Below are positions 1 through 6,862 of a DNA stretch of 7,413 nt, in pieces (position 1 is the first letter of the stretch; each line of letters starts with the position of its first letter). The notes beneath the pieces are model-generated. The model worked only from the letters and a program-made list of their open reading frames with translations, was not told the DNA's origin and made no database searches. A program made the position numbers and the translations under genes. This stretch comes from Beijerinckiaceae bacterium (GTDB taxonomy: Bacteria > Pseudomonadota > Alphaproteobacteria > Rhizobiales > Beijerinckiaceae), in contig CANHAW010000093.1 of the NCBI GenBank assembly GCA_947458675.1, forward strand, positions 1-7,413. Reading direction: 5' to 3'.

Positions 1-417
1 ATCGTAGAGCGAGCCCCAGCGCGCATTGGCAGCATTCAGCGCATAGCGCGCGTTGGAAACCGGCACGACGAGCTGCGGCCCCGCCATGCGGGCGATTTCA
101 TCATCGACATTCTGCGTCGCGACGGAGAAAGAAGCGGGAGCCGCGCGCAGATAGCCAATCTCCTGCAGCATCGCCTTATAGGCGGCATGATCATGTTTCT
201 GGCCCTTGCGGGACACATGCCAGGCATCGATCTTGGTCTGTATGTCATCGCGCAAAGCCAGAAGCGCGCGGTTCTTCGGCGCCAGATCGCGCACCAGGCC
301 GGCAAGGCCAGTGAAAAAAGCCTCCGGGCTCACACCTGTTCCGGGCAACGCCTCGGCCACAAGGAAATCATGCAGGACCGGATCGATCGAGAGACCGGAA
401 ATTTGTTTGCGCGACAT
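1..417 (-). CDS. glcB: Malate synthase G, N-terminal 139 residues (cut by window edge)
   Basis: Malate synthase G condenses glyoxylate with acetyl-CoA to give malate, in the cytoplasm, for growth on acetate, glycolate or other C2 compounds. The reading frame starts with ATG at 417 and stays open to base 1, so only the N-terminal part of a protein that is normally about 720 residues is present. Recognisable family segments are EALPGTG (residues 22-28), [14 protein letters not shown] (41-54), KIDAWH (62-67), EIGYL (86-90), NVDDEIA (103-109), GPQLVVPV (113-120) and [18 protein letters not shown] (122-139). These are hallmarks of the monomeric G isoform rather than the A isoform. A GGGAG ribosome binding site lies about 10 bases upstream (430-434). 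The gene is divergent from the oxidoreductase at 577. The catalytic residues lie outside the window, so integrity of the full gene cannot be judged. Confidence 0.95.
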   Translation of the reverse strand, partial: MSRKQISGLSIDPVLHDFLVAEALPGTGVSPEAFFTGLAGLVRDLAPKNRALLALRDDIQTKIDAWHVSRKGQKHDHAAYKAMLQEIGYLRAAPASFSVATQNVDDEIARMAGPQLVVPVSNARYALNAANARWGSLYD

Positions 418-576
418 GAATTTTGTCTCCCGAAGAGAATGTGCTGGGGGCGAGCCTGCCGGCAGGCGCGCGTCCCGGTCAGAGATGGGGCTTATACGCG
501 GCTGGATCAAGCGTGGTTCGGGCTGTCGCCCGCGCCTTCCGCTGCGTCAATCTTCCCTTAAGGATATTCGACCAGT
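418..576. other. Divergent intergenic region between glcB and the FAD oxidoreductase
   Basis: These 159 bases separate two divergent start codons and must hold the promoters of both genes. Visible elements are the glcB ribosome binding site (430-434), a 14-bp perfect palindrome (454-467), a TATAAG hexamer on the minus strand (491-496) that could be a -10 box for glcB but lacks a good -35 partner, and a short inverted repeat CGGGC/GCCCG near 519-532. AAGGA at 560-564 could serve the GTG start at 577. No confident promoter assignment is possible by eye. Confidence 0.5.
454..467. repeat. 14-bp perfect palindrome in the glcB upstream region
   Basis: GCCTGCCGGCAGGC is its own reverse complement. 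It lies 37 bases upstream of the glcB start codon and 109 bases upstream of the oxidoreductase start, in the only divergent intergenic space of the window. It could be an operator for a dimeric regulator, or, if transcribed, a small GC hairpin in the glcB leader. No T-tract follows it on either strand, so it is not a terminator. Function is inferred from position only. Confidence 0.35.
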
Positions 577-2097
577 GTGCACAACGTAACGTTGGGGCAC
601 ACATTGTCGAATCAGTTTGAAACAATTGTGATCGGGGCTGGCCCGGCTGGGCTGACCGCTGGCTATTCTCTCTCGAAAGCGGGGCGGGAAGTCCTGATTC
701 TGGAGGCAGATCCCACCTATGTGGGCGGCATCAGCCGAACCGCTAGCTACAAGGGTTTCCTGTTCGATATTGGCGGCCACCGGTTTTTTTCCAAATCCCG
801 CGAGATTGTCGATCTGTGGAACGAGATTCTCCCCGACGATTTCATCGAGCGGCCGCGCCTGTCGCGAATCTATTATCGCGGCAAATTCTATTCCTATCCG
901 CTCAAGGCTTTTGAGGCTCTGCGCAATCTGGGCCTGATGCAGAGCACGGCCTGTGTCGCGTCCTTCCTTTATGCAAAAGCCTTCCCGATCCGGAATCCGA
1001 AAACCTTTCACCAATGGGTGCGCAATCATTTCGGCGAGCGCCTGTTTGGGATTTTCTTCAAGACCTATACGGAAAAAGTCTGGGGCATGGGCTGCGATGA
1101 CATCTCTGCCGATTGGGCAGCGCAGCGCATCAAGGGCCTCGATCTCTGGGCTGCGGTGACCGATGGGCTCAGGCGGTCTCTGGGCCGTCGCGGCGGTGGC
1201 GACAGCAGAGCGAAAAGCCTGATCGAAAGCTTCCGCTATCCCCGGCGCGGTCCCGGCATGATGTGGGAGGCGGCGGCGCAAAAGATCACAGCCTTTGGTG
1301 GCCAGATCGAGATGGACCGCAAAGTCGTCTCTCTCCATTTCGATGAACTGCAGAAAATATGGCGCGTCACGGCGCTGGACGGGCAGGGTCGCGAATATAT
1401 TTATTGCGCGCGCAATGTCGTGTCCTCGGCACCGATGCGCGATCTGATGCGCGCCATCACGCCGACACCTTTGAGCCTGCTGCATGCGCGCGAGCTGAAA
1501 TATCGCGACTTCCTGACCGTGGTCCTGATCGGTCGCACGGAAAAGGAATTGCCCGACAATTGGGTCTATATACACGATCCCGCCGTCAAGGTCGGCCGCG
1601 TTCAGAATTTCCGCTCATGGTCGCCGGAAATGTTGCCGGATGAGGATTCAACCTGTCTTGGCCTCGAATATTTCTGCTTTGAGGGCGATGGTCTGTGGGC
1701 GGCGAATGATTCCGAACTCATCGATCTCGCCAAGCACGAGATTGAACGCGTCGGCCTGATGCGCGCGCGCGATGTTGTCGATGCAACCATCGTGCGCCAG
1801 CCCAAGGCCTATCCGGTCTATGATGAAACCTATGCAGAGAATGTCGCGACGATCCGTCGCGAGATCGATTTGCGCTATCCGGGTCTGCATCTTGTGGGCC
1901 GCAACGGCATGCACAAATATGACAATCAGGATCATGCCATGATGACAGGCATGCTCACCGCCCTGAATATTATCGCGGGCCAGACGATCTATGATGTCTG
2001 GCAGGTGAATGAAGATGCCGAATATGGCGAGCAGGGCGTTTCAGGCGTGAAGGAAGCTTTGGCAAGCCTGCGCCATACGCCCTCGCGCGCGGCCTGA
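577..2097 (+). CDS. FAD/NAD(P)-dependent oxidoreductase (amine oxidase / protoporphyrinogen oxidase-like)
   Basis: This is a 506-residue flavoprotein. The dinucleotide-binding motif GAGPAG is at residues 20-25, followed by the strand LILEAD ending in the ribose-binding Glu43, the GGISRT segment (50-55) and GGHRFF. The middle holds a conserved block around FFKTYTEKVWGM, and the C-terminal FAD-binding segment is around HLVGRNGMHKYDNQDHAM (about 438-455). This pattern fits the COG1232-type family often labelled UDP-galactopyranose mutase or protoporphyrinogen oxidase in databases, commonly found near glycosyltransferase genes; no sugar gene is visible here. The substrate is unknown, and I would not call it a true galactopyranose mutase. 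The start is GTG at 577 with AAGGA 12 bases upstream; TTG at 592 or 604 is an alternative that keeps the Rossmann motif. It converges with the operon on the other strand, only 17 bases from the stop at 2115. The frame is intact and of typical length. Confidence 0.88.
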   Translation: MHNVTLGHTLSNQFETIVIGAGPAGLTAGYSLSKAGREVLILEADPTYVGGISRTASYKGFLFDIGGHRFFSKSREIVDLWNEILPDDFIERPRLSRIYYRGKFYSYPLKAFEALRNLGLMQSTACVASFLYAKAFPIRNPKTFHQWVRNHFGERLFGIFFKTYTEKVWGMGCDDISADWAAQRIKGLDLWAAVTDGLRRSLGRRGGGDSRAKSLIESFRYPRRGPGMMWEAAAQKITAFGGQIEMDRKVVSLHFDELQKIWRVTALDGQGREYIYCARNVVSSAPMRDLMRAITPTPLSLLHARELKYRDFLTVVLIGRTEKELPDNWVYIHDPAVKVGRVQNFRSWSPEMLPDEDSTCLGLEYFCFEGDGLWAANDSELIDLAKHEIERVGLMRARDVVDATIVRQPKAYPVYDETYAENVATIRREIDLRYPGLHLVGRNGMHKYDNQDHAMMTGMLTALNIIAGQTIYDVWQVNEDAEYGEQGVSGVKEALASLRHTPSRAA

Positions 2098-2114
2098 GCG
2101 ACCGCCGGGACTCT

Positions 2115-2366
2115 TCAGCGCCTGTCTGCGCCGAGATCGGCATGCGTTGCACCAATCTCCGCCGGAGCGGCCTTGCCTGCCATTTCATGGAGAAGATCGC
2201 GCGCAACCATTTCCGGATTGCGCCCTTTCAGAGGTGCAGATTTTTGCGCCACGCGCGTCGTCACCAGAACGGAATCGTTGACGCATTCGAATACGCCGCG
2301 AATGCGCGTCCCATCGACATCAATTTCAAGCACCTTGATGTGTCGCCGTGGACCTGCCAGTCCCAT
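2115..2366 (-). CDS. Small conserved-looking hypothetical protein, last gene of the transporter-dioxygenase operon
   Basis: The product is 83 residues and I do not recognise a named family. The N-terminal half (roughly residues 9-40) alternates charged and hydrophobic residues (HIKVLEIDVDGTRIRGVFE, then VLVTTRV) as expected for a small beta-sheet. A helix follows around 50-65 (EMVARDLLHEMAG), then a low-complexity Ala-rich tail. This strand-strand-helix plan resembles short uncharacterised alphaproteobacterial proteins, but that is from memory. The start is well fixed: GAGGAGG (2371-2377) precedes the ATG at ideal spacing, and an in-frame TGA sits just before it. It lies 115 bases behind the dioxygenase on the same strand, so it is probably cotranscribed. 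No signal peptide or membrane segment is visible. Its role is unknown. Confidence 0.7.
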   Translation of the reverse strand: MGLAGPRRHIKVLEIDVDGTRIRGVFECVNDSVLVTTRVAQKSAPLKGRNPEMVARDLLHEMAGKAAPAEIGATHADLGADRR

Positions 2367-2400
2367 GGTTCCTCCTCAGGCGTCGTCTTTGACGAAGCCA

Positions 2401-2428
2401 CAACTTGGAACCGGCAAGCAAGTTGCCG
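2401..2428 (-). promoter_or_regulatory. Two overlapping, mutually exclusive inverted repeats ahead of the small operon gene
   Basis: Within the 115-base gap between the dioxygenase stop and the small gene, CAACTTG (2401-2407) can pair with CAAGTTG (2419-2425), while CGGCAA (2412-2417) can pair with TTGCCG (2423-2428). The two stems share bases 2423-2425 and cannot form together. They lie about 35-60 bases upstream of the small gene's start. This could be a weak processing or attenuation signal, but the stems are short and chance is a fair explanation. Confidence 0.25.
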
Positions 2429-2481
2429 TCGCTCTGCCTTTGTTCAAAAACGCACGTGCTCGGCAGATCGCGGATTTTCGC

Positions 2482-3435
2482 TCATTCCACCGGCGGCGTG
2501 CCGTGAGTGTGGAAGCTTTCCACTGTCTTCAGCCCCCAGGCCTGGCCCTTGGCGCGCTCGGCCTGTGTCCAGATGATGGGCTTCCAGTCAGGCGCGAGCA
2601 TGAGCCTGGCGCCGGCATTGGCAACTTCGACGCGATTTCCGCCGGGCTCCCAAACATAAAGGAAGAAAGTCTGCTGCACCGCATGTTTGTGCGGTCCGGT
2701 TTCGATGAACACGCCATTTTCAAGAAAGACATCGGCCGCGCGCAGGACATCCTCACGACTGTCAACCGCATAGGTGACGTGGTGGAAACGCCCCGGCACG
2801 CCTGTGTGATCCTGTGTGAAGGCAATGTCATAGGTTTTGTTCGTCGTCGTCATCCAGGCGCCGGCTTCGACGCCGCTGTCCAGAACAATGCGCTCGGTAT
2901 TGCGCATATGCAGACCCTCGGCGAGAAATTCGCGCGTGGCCGTCACATCGAGAACCAGCAGGTTGAGATGATCGAGGCGGCGCACATTGCAGCCGCGCGC
3001 GGGAAAGCGCATGGCCTGGTTTTTCAGCGCCGGCTTGAGTTCTGCGGGCGCCTCATACCAGCGTGTTTCATAATAGATTTCGAAAATATGTCCGTCCGGA
3101 TCGGTGGCGCGATAGGCGGGTCCGTGGCCGAGATCGCCATCCACCCAGCCAATGCCACGCCCCATGCTCTCAAGCTTCTTGATGCGGCGCTCCAGCGCTT
3201 CCGGCGAATGGGCGCGGAAGGCGACATGGCCCATGCCCGCCTTTTTGGCGGCGGTCAGTTTGAGCGTATGGAATTCATAATCGTCCCAGCCGCGCAGATA
3301 GACGGAATCGCCTTCGCGTCCGCTTTCGGTCAGGCCGAGAACGTCAACGAAAAAGCGCAGGCTTTCGTCAGGCTTGGGCGTGAACATCTCGACATGGCCG
3401 AGATGGGCGAGTTCATAGGGGCGTTCGGGGCTCAT
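2482..3435 (-). CDS. Extradiol ring-cleavage dioxygenase, catechol 2,3-dioxygenase type (VOC superfamily)
   Basis: The 317-residue product is a two-domain type I extradiol dioxygenase, which opens catechol rings next to the two hydroxyls using Fe(II) and O2 in the cytoplasm. The N-terminal VOC domain (about 8-125) starts with HLGHVEM and ends with DPDGHIFEIYYE. The C-terminal catalytic domain (about 150-275) has the predicted metal ligands His156 (in LDHLNL), His219 (in FHHVTY) and Glu270 (in NRVEV). The family signature around His251, Tyr260 and EPGGNRVE is present. Hand alignment with the well-known XylE enzyme, from memory, places these at its His153, His214, Glu265, His246 and Tyr255. The residue matching XylE His199 is Tyr202, which is unusual. 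Length is close to the usual 307-315. The start ATG at 3435 has AGAGGA just upstream. It follows tctA by 98 bases on the same strand, suggesting that the transporter brings in an aromatic substrate or its precursor. The exact substrate is unknown. Confidence 0.9.
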   Translation of the reverse strand: MSPERPYELAHLGHVEMFTPKPDESLRFFVDVLGLTESGREGDSVYLRGWDDYEFHTLKLTAAKKAGMGHVAFRAHSPEALERRIKKLESMGRGIGWVDGDLGHGPAYRATDPDGHIFEIYYETRWYEAPAELKPALKNQAMRFPARGCNVRRLDHLNLLVLDVTATREFLAEGLHMRNTERIVLDSGVEAGAWMTTTNKTYDIAFTQDHTGVPGRFHHVTYAVDSREDVLRAADVFLENGVFIETGPHKHAVQQTFFLYVWEPGGNRVEVANAGARLMLAPDWKPIIWTQAERAKGQAWGLKTVESFHTHGTPPVE

Positions 3436-3533
3436 ACATTCCTCTCGCGCGCGGGTGCGGATTTTCTCATTCTAGCTAGAGGGGTCGACCGGCCAGATCA
3501 AACCCATAATTTGCAGCGGCTCATCGAGACCGT

Positions 3534-5036
3534 TCATTCAGCCATGGCTTCTTCCCGTTTGCGCCTGATGGCTGGCGCAGCCACCACGAGCAAAAGCCCG
3601 GCGGCGGCGAGGAGGAAACCGATGCTGATGGGCGTTTCGACGAAAACCATCGGATCGCCGCGCGAGATCAAAAGCGCGCGCCGCAGATTTTCTTCCATCA
3701 TTGGCCCGAGCACAAAGCCGAGAATGAGGGGGGCGGGCTCGCAATCGAGCTTCAGGCAGAGGTAGCCAAAGCAGGTGAAAAAGGCGAGCACGGCAATATC
3801 GGCAACATTGGCATTGATCGTATAGGCGCCGATGCAGCAGAAGCCGACAATCATCGGAAACATCAGCCGATAGGGCATGCGCAGCAATTTCACCCAAATG
3901 CCGACCATAGGCAGATTGAGAATGACCAGCATGAGATTGCCGATCCACATGCTGGCAACGACGCCCCAGAAAAGTTCCGGACGATCGGTCATCACGCGTG
4001 GGCCGGGCGTAATGCCATGCACCATCAAGGCGCCGATCATCAGGGCCATGGTCGGGTTGGAGGGAATGCCCAGCGTCAGCATGGGAATGAAAGAGGTTTG
4101 CGCGCCCGCATTATTGGCCGATTCCGGGGCTGCCACGCCGCGAATGTCGCCCTCGCCGAATTTGCGCGGCGGCTTGGCGACTTTCTTTTCCAGCGTATAG
4201 GCGGCAAAGGCAGCCAGCAGCGCGCCCCCGCCCGGCAAAACGCCGAGGATCGAGCCCAGAAATGTTCCGCGCAGGATGGACGGCGTGCATGCGCGCAATT
4301 CCGCGCCGCTGGGCATTAATTTGCCAACAGCACTGACCTTTTTGGCTTCCTCCTGTCGGCGCTCAAGATTGATGGCAACCTCGGCAATGCCGTAAATGGC
4401 CATGGAGAGCGCGACAAATTCAATGCCGTCGGCAAGCCCCTGCATGTCGAAGGTGAAACGGCGAATGCCCGAATTGACGTCCGATCCTGCAAGGCCAAAG
4501 AGCAGGCCGAGCACGACCATGGCGATGGCTTTGATGATCGAGCCGCGCGCCAGAACAACCGCCGCCACAAGACCGCAGAGCATCAGCGAGAAATATTCTG
4601 CCGGGCCAAATTGCAGGGCGAGTTTCGCCAAAGGCGGCGCGCCGAAAGCAATGATGAATGTTGCAACGCAGCCGGCGAAAAAGGAGCCGAGTGCGGCAAT
4701 GCCGAGGGCGGGGCCAGCGCGACCCTGACGTGCCATCTGATGGCCGTCGAGACTGGTGATCACGGAGGAGGCTTCGCCCGGAATATTGATCAGGATCGCC
4801 GTCGTTGAGCCGCCATATTGCGCGCCGTAATAAATGCCGGCCATCAGGATCAAAGCCGATGTCGGCTCGAGCGTGAAGGAAATCGGCAAGAGCATGGCAA
4901 CAGTGGTCACCGGACCGACGCCGGGCAGAACGCCGACAAGCGTGCCGAGCACGACGCCGAGCATGCAATAGACCAGGTTTTGCAGGCTGGCGGCGACGGA
5001 CAGGCCAAGGCCTATATTGGAAAAAACGTCAGCCAT
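3534..5036 (-). CDS. tctA: Tripartite tricarboxylate transporter, large membrane subunit TctA
   Basis: The 500-residue product is the main permease subunit of a tripartite tricarboxylate transporter, a secondary carrier in the inner membrane that works with TctB and a periplasmic TctC protein. Its length is typical and about 11-12 hydrophobic segments are visible. Family motifs are the glycine-rich loop GVLPGVGP (35-42) followed by LLPISF, the segment YYGAQYGGSTTAILINIPGE (69-88), and the duplicated loop GVLPGGGALLAAF in the second half followed by ESANNAGAQTSFIPMLTLGIPSNP. The C-terminus is a short Arg/Glu-rich cytoplasmic tail. Start: ATG at 5036, only 9 bases past the tctB stop and with no clear Shine-Dalgarno sequence, which points to translational coupling to tctB. 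The frame is intact. Family assignment is very secure; the transported carboxylate cannot be read from the sequence. Confidence 0.96.
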   Translation of the reverse strand: MADVFSNIGLGLSVAASLQNLVYCMLGVVLGTLVGVLPGVGPVTTVAMLLPISFTLEPTSALILMAGIYYGAQYGGSTTAILINIPGEASSVITSLDGHQMARQGRAGPALGIAALGSFFAGCVATFIIAFGAPPLAKLALQFGPAEYFSLMLCGLVAAVVLARGSIIKAIAMVVLGLLFGLAGSDVNSGIRRFTFDMQGLADGIEFVALSMAIYGIAEVAINLERRQEEAKKVSAVGKLMPSGAELRACTPSILRGTFLGSILGVLPGGGALLAAFAAYTLEKKVAKPPRKFGEGDIRGVAAPESANNAGAQTSFIPMLTLGIPSNPTMALMIGALMVHGITPGPRVMTDRPELFWGVVASMWIGNLMLVILNLPMVGIWVKLLRMPYRLMFPMIVGFCCIGAYTINANVADIAVLAFFTCFGYLCLKLDCEPAPLILGFVLGPMMEENLRRALLISRGDPMVFVETPISIGFLLAAAGLLLVVAAPAIRRKREEAMAE

Positions 5037-5045
5037 GGCGCGGGC

Positions 5046-5492
5046 TCACAAGCTTGGCCAGAGCGGCAGCGGCAAGCGCAGGCCCAGAACAAAAATCAGC
5101 ACGGCGGCTATGGTCAGGCCTGCACTCAGGAGCGCTGCTTCGCGCAAGCGCCAATCCGGCCCCGCGAAGGAGGCCAGAAAGGTTGTTGCACTCAAGGCGA
5201 TGACAAGTCCCAGCGGCTGGATCATGGCGGCAAACAGCAGAACGCAGCCGACAAGCGCGGCAAGCGGGCGCCATTGGATTTTCTCCACCGCCTCGCCGCG
5301 GATCGCGAAGGAGCGCAGGACGAGGATCAGCCCGAGCAGCCCCAGTACTGCACCCAGAAGGGTCGGGAAATAGCCCGGCCCCATGCGCCCGCCGCGCCCC
5401 ATGGAATAGCCGCTGGCCGTCACAAGCGTGACGGCAGCAAAGCACAGGAACATCACACCGGACCAAAAGTCCTTCGGCGCGCGAATGAACAT
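5046..5492 (-). CDS. tctB: Tripartite tricarboxylate transporter, small membrane subunit TctB
   Basis: The 148-residue product is the small, poorly conserved membrane subunit of the same transporter. Four hydrophobic segments can be seen, roughly at residues 11-27, 41-60, 78-108 (probably two short spans or one long hairpin) and 119-140. The loop MGRGGRMGPGYFPTLLG (31-47) is typical of TctB: Gly-Pro-Gly-Tyr-Phe-Pro before the second span is a recurrent family feature. Start: ATG at 5492, with GGAAG about 8 bases upstream; it lies 25 bases after the tctC stop. Its stop (5046-5048) is almost adjacent to the tctA start. The gene order tctC-tctB-tctA is the classical one for this family. Specific role beyond supporting TctA is not established. 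Confidence 0.92.
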   Translation of the reverse strand: MFIRAPKDFWSGVMFLCFAAVTLVTASGYSMGRGGRMGPGYFPTLLGAVLGLLGLILVLRSFAIRGEAVEKIQWRPLAALVGCVLLFAAMIQPLGLVIALSATTFLASFAGPDWRLREAALLSAGLTIAAVLIFVLGLRLPLPLWPSL

Positions 5493-5517
5493 GTTTGGTC
5501 TTCCGCTTTGGCGCTGC

Positions 5518-6495
5518 TTATTGCTGTTCCTTGATCTTGCCGTCCTCGATCACCTTTTTCCATTTGGTGAATTCGTCACGCAGGAAGGCTTCGCCCTCTT
5601 TCTGCGTTGTGCCGCGCGGATCGACACCGACTTTGGCAAGCGCCTTGATCACTTCCGGATCTTTCAGCGTCGTGCGGATTGCATCGTTGAGCTTGCCGAT
5701 CACATCGGCGGGCGTGGCTGCAGGTGCAAAAATGCCGAGCCAGAGATCGACCTCGAAACCGGCAAGGCCGGTTTCCTGCACTGTCGGCAGATCGGGATAG
5801 ACGTTCGAGCGCACATTGCCGGTTGTGGCGATAGCACGAACGCGATTGTCGGTGGTGAAGGGCAGGGCGCCGGCAATGCTGGAGAAAGCGAATTGCACCT
5901 TGTTGTTCATCATGTCCGGATAGGACTGGCCGATGGAACGATAGGGCACATGGGTCGCATCGATCCCGGTGCGCTGTTTGAACAATTCGCCAGCCAGATG
6001 CGGCGTTGTGCCAATGCCGGCGGAGGCAAAGTTCAGCTTGCCGGGATTGGCTTTTCCATAAGCGATCAGATCGGCCAGCGATTTGATCGGCAGGTCGGGC
6101 GCAACGACGACGACTTCCGGCGATGTCGAAATGATCGACACGGTCGTCAATTGCTTGAACAGATCATAGGGCATGGAGGCCTGCAGCGTCGGATTGATGA
6201 CGATGGCCGGATCCATGAGGACGAGATTGTAACCGTCGGGCGCAGAGCGGGCGACTGTGTCGGTCCCTGTAATGCCACCTGCACCGGGGCGGTTTTCAGC
6301 AACGACGGACTGGCCGAGCGTGGTCGAGAGGCCCTGCGCCATGGTGCGCCCGACATAATCGATAATGCCGCCCGGCGAATAGGGCAGAACAAGGCGTACG
6401 GGCTTGTTCGGATAGGATTGCGCGAGAGCAGCGCCTGCCATCAGGCAAAGCGCAGGGGCAACCATCAAGGCGCGCATTGTGCGAGCGAAATTCAT
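5518..6495 (-). CDS. tctC: Periplasmic substrate-binding protein of the tripartite tricarboxylate transporter (Bug/TctC family)
   Basis: The 325-residue product captures the substrate in the periplasm and delivers it to TctA/TctB. Residues 1-25 form a Sec signal peptide: basic start, hydrophobic core LMVAPALCLMAGAALA, likely cleavage after ALA25 with Gln26 first in the mature protein. Mature family motifs are YPNKPVRLVLPYSPGG followed by Asp46 (the residue that in Bug proteins sits in the ligand-binding loop), ENRPGAGG, VARSAPDGYNL, FASAGIGTTPHLAGELF, HVPYRSIGQ and YPDLPTVQE. Length is standard. Start: ATG at 6495 with GAGGAG about 8 bases upstream (6503-6509). It is the first gene of the five-gene minus-strand cluster, so the operon promoter should lie in 6496-6631, though no strong -35/-10 pair is visible there. 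The ligand is not predictable by eye; an aromatic acid fits the dioxygenase downstream. Confidence 0.96.
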   Translation of the reverse strand: MNFARTMRALMVAPALCLMAGAALAQSYPNKPVRLVLPYSPGGIIDYVGRTMAQGLSTTLGQSVVAENRPGAGGITGTDTVARSAPDGYNLVLMDPAIVINPTLQASMPYDLFKQLTTVSIISTSPEVVVVAPDLPIKSLADLIAYGKANPGKLNFASAGIGTTPHLAGELFKQRTGIDATHVPYRSIGQSYPDMMNNKVQFAFSSIAGALPFTTDNRVRAIATTGNVRSNVYPDLPTVQETGLAGFEVDLWLGIFAPAATPADVIGKLNDAIRTTLKDPEVIKALAKVGVDPRGTTQKEGEAFLRDEFTKWKKVIEDGKIKEQQ

Positions 6496-6631
6496 TTGCG
6501 GGTCTCCTCACCATTTTTCTTATGGCGGCGAGCCTCAGGCAGCGTCTGGATCAAGTCAAGCGGTCAGCTGCCGATTCCCCGTGCAAGCCCTGAATTTTGC
6601 TGGGACTTGGGGCGGCGGCCGTCCATGTTTC

Positions 6632-6862
6632 CTAATGCAGGCTGGCGCGCGGCGATGCCGGCAGCCAGGGCTCGGAGAATAAACTCTCCTCGAAAGAGGC
6701 GAGTCGGTTTCGGCGCAAGCGGCGCTCGATCCAGTCTTCGGCTTCGCGACGGTTCCGGAAGCCGTCTCTCTTCTCATAGACGCCATCCCCATGCGCGATC
6801 AGAATGTAATTGCCGCCGCCGATCTGGTCCCAGATGACGAATTGCGATCTCCATTCACGCAT
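6632..6862 (-). CDS. Small hypothetical protein, 76 residues
   Basis: I do not recognise a named family. The first half, residues 1-35, has aromatic and hydrophobic strands (SQFVIWDQ, NYILIAHGDGVYEKRDGF) that suggest a compact beta-sheet. Residues 36-53 are a strongly amphipathic helix rich in Arg and Glu (NRREAEDWIERRLRRNRL). The tail after residue 54 is Pro/Ser/Ala-rich and probably disordered. The protein is basic overall and has no signal peptide. The ATG at 6862 is preferred because AGGAG (6871-6875) lies 8 bases upstream and because the frame upstream of it, which could reach 6985, reads as non-protein-like sequence. It is on the same strand as tctC, 136 bases before it, and could precede the transporter operon as a leader gene or be independent. 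Function unknown. Confidence 0.55.
   Translation of the reverse strand: MREWRSQFVIWDQIGGGNYILIAHGDGVYEKRDGFRNRREAEDWIERRLRRNRLASFEESLFSEPWLPASPRASLH

Noticed and set aside
495..520. EcfG-like pair CGAACC-N16-CGTA on the minus strand upstream of glcB
   Set aside because: Spacing is correct, but both boxes carry a mismatch, including the first G of GGAAC and the last T of CGTT. I treat it as chance unless transcription data say otherwise.
633..641. Nine-base complementarity between the C-rich loop of the candidate small RNA and the start of the flavoprotein coding region
   Set aside because: The match falls on the glycine-rich dinucleotide-binding motif, where G-rich codons are expected, and lies about 56 bases inside the gene rather than at its ribosome binding site.
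547..1575. Long minus-strand open frame (342 codons) opposite the flavoprotein gene
   Set aside because: It is antisense to a clear flavoprotein with motifs along its whole length; its translation has no family resemblance and an odd composition. It is a GC-rich shadow frame.
2173..3765. Very long plus-strand open frame (530 codons)
   Set aside because: It runs antisense across the small gene, the dioxygenase and the end of tctA, all of which are recognisable; the translation shows no motif.
5428..6837. Long plus-strand open frame (469 codons)
   Set aside because: It is antisense to tctB, tctC and the 76-residue gene, which have signal peptide, motifs and ribosome binding sites. The opposite translation is not protein-like.
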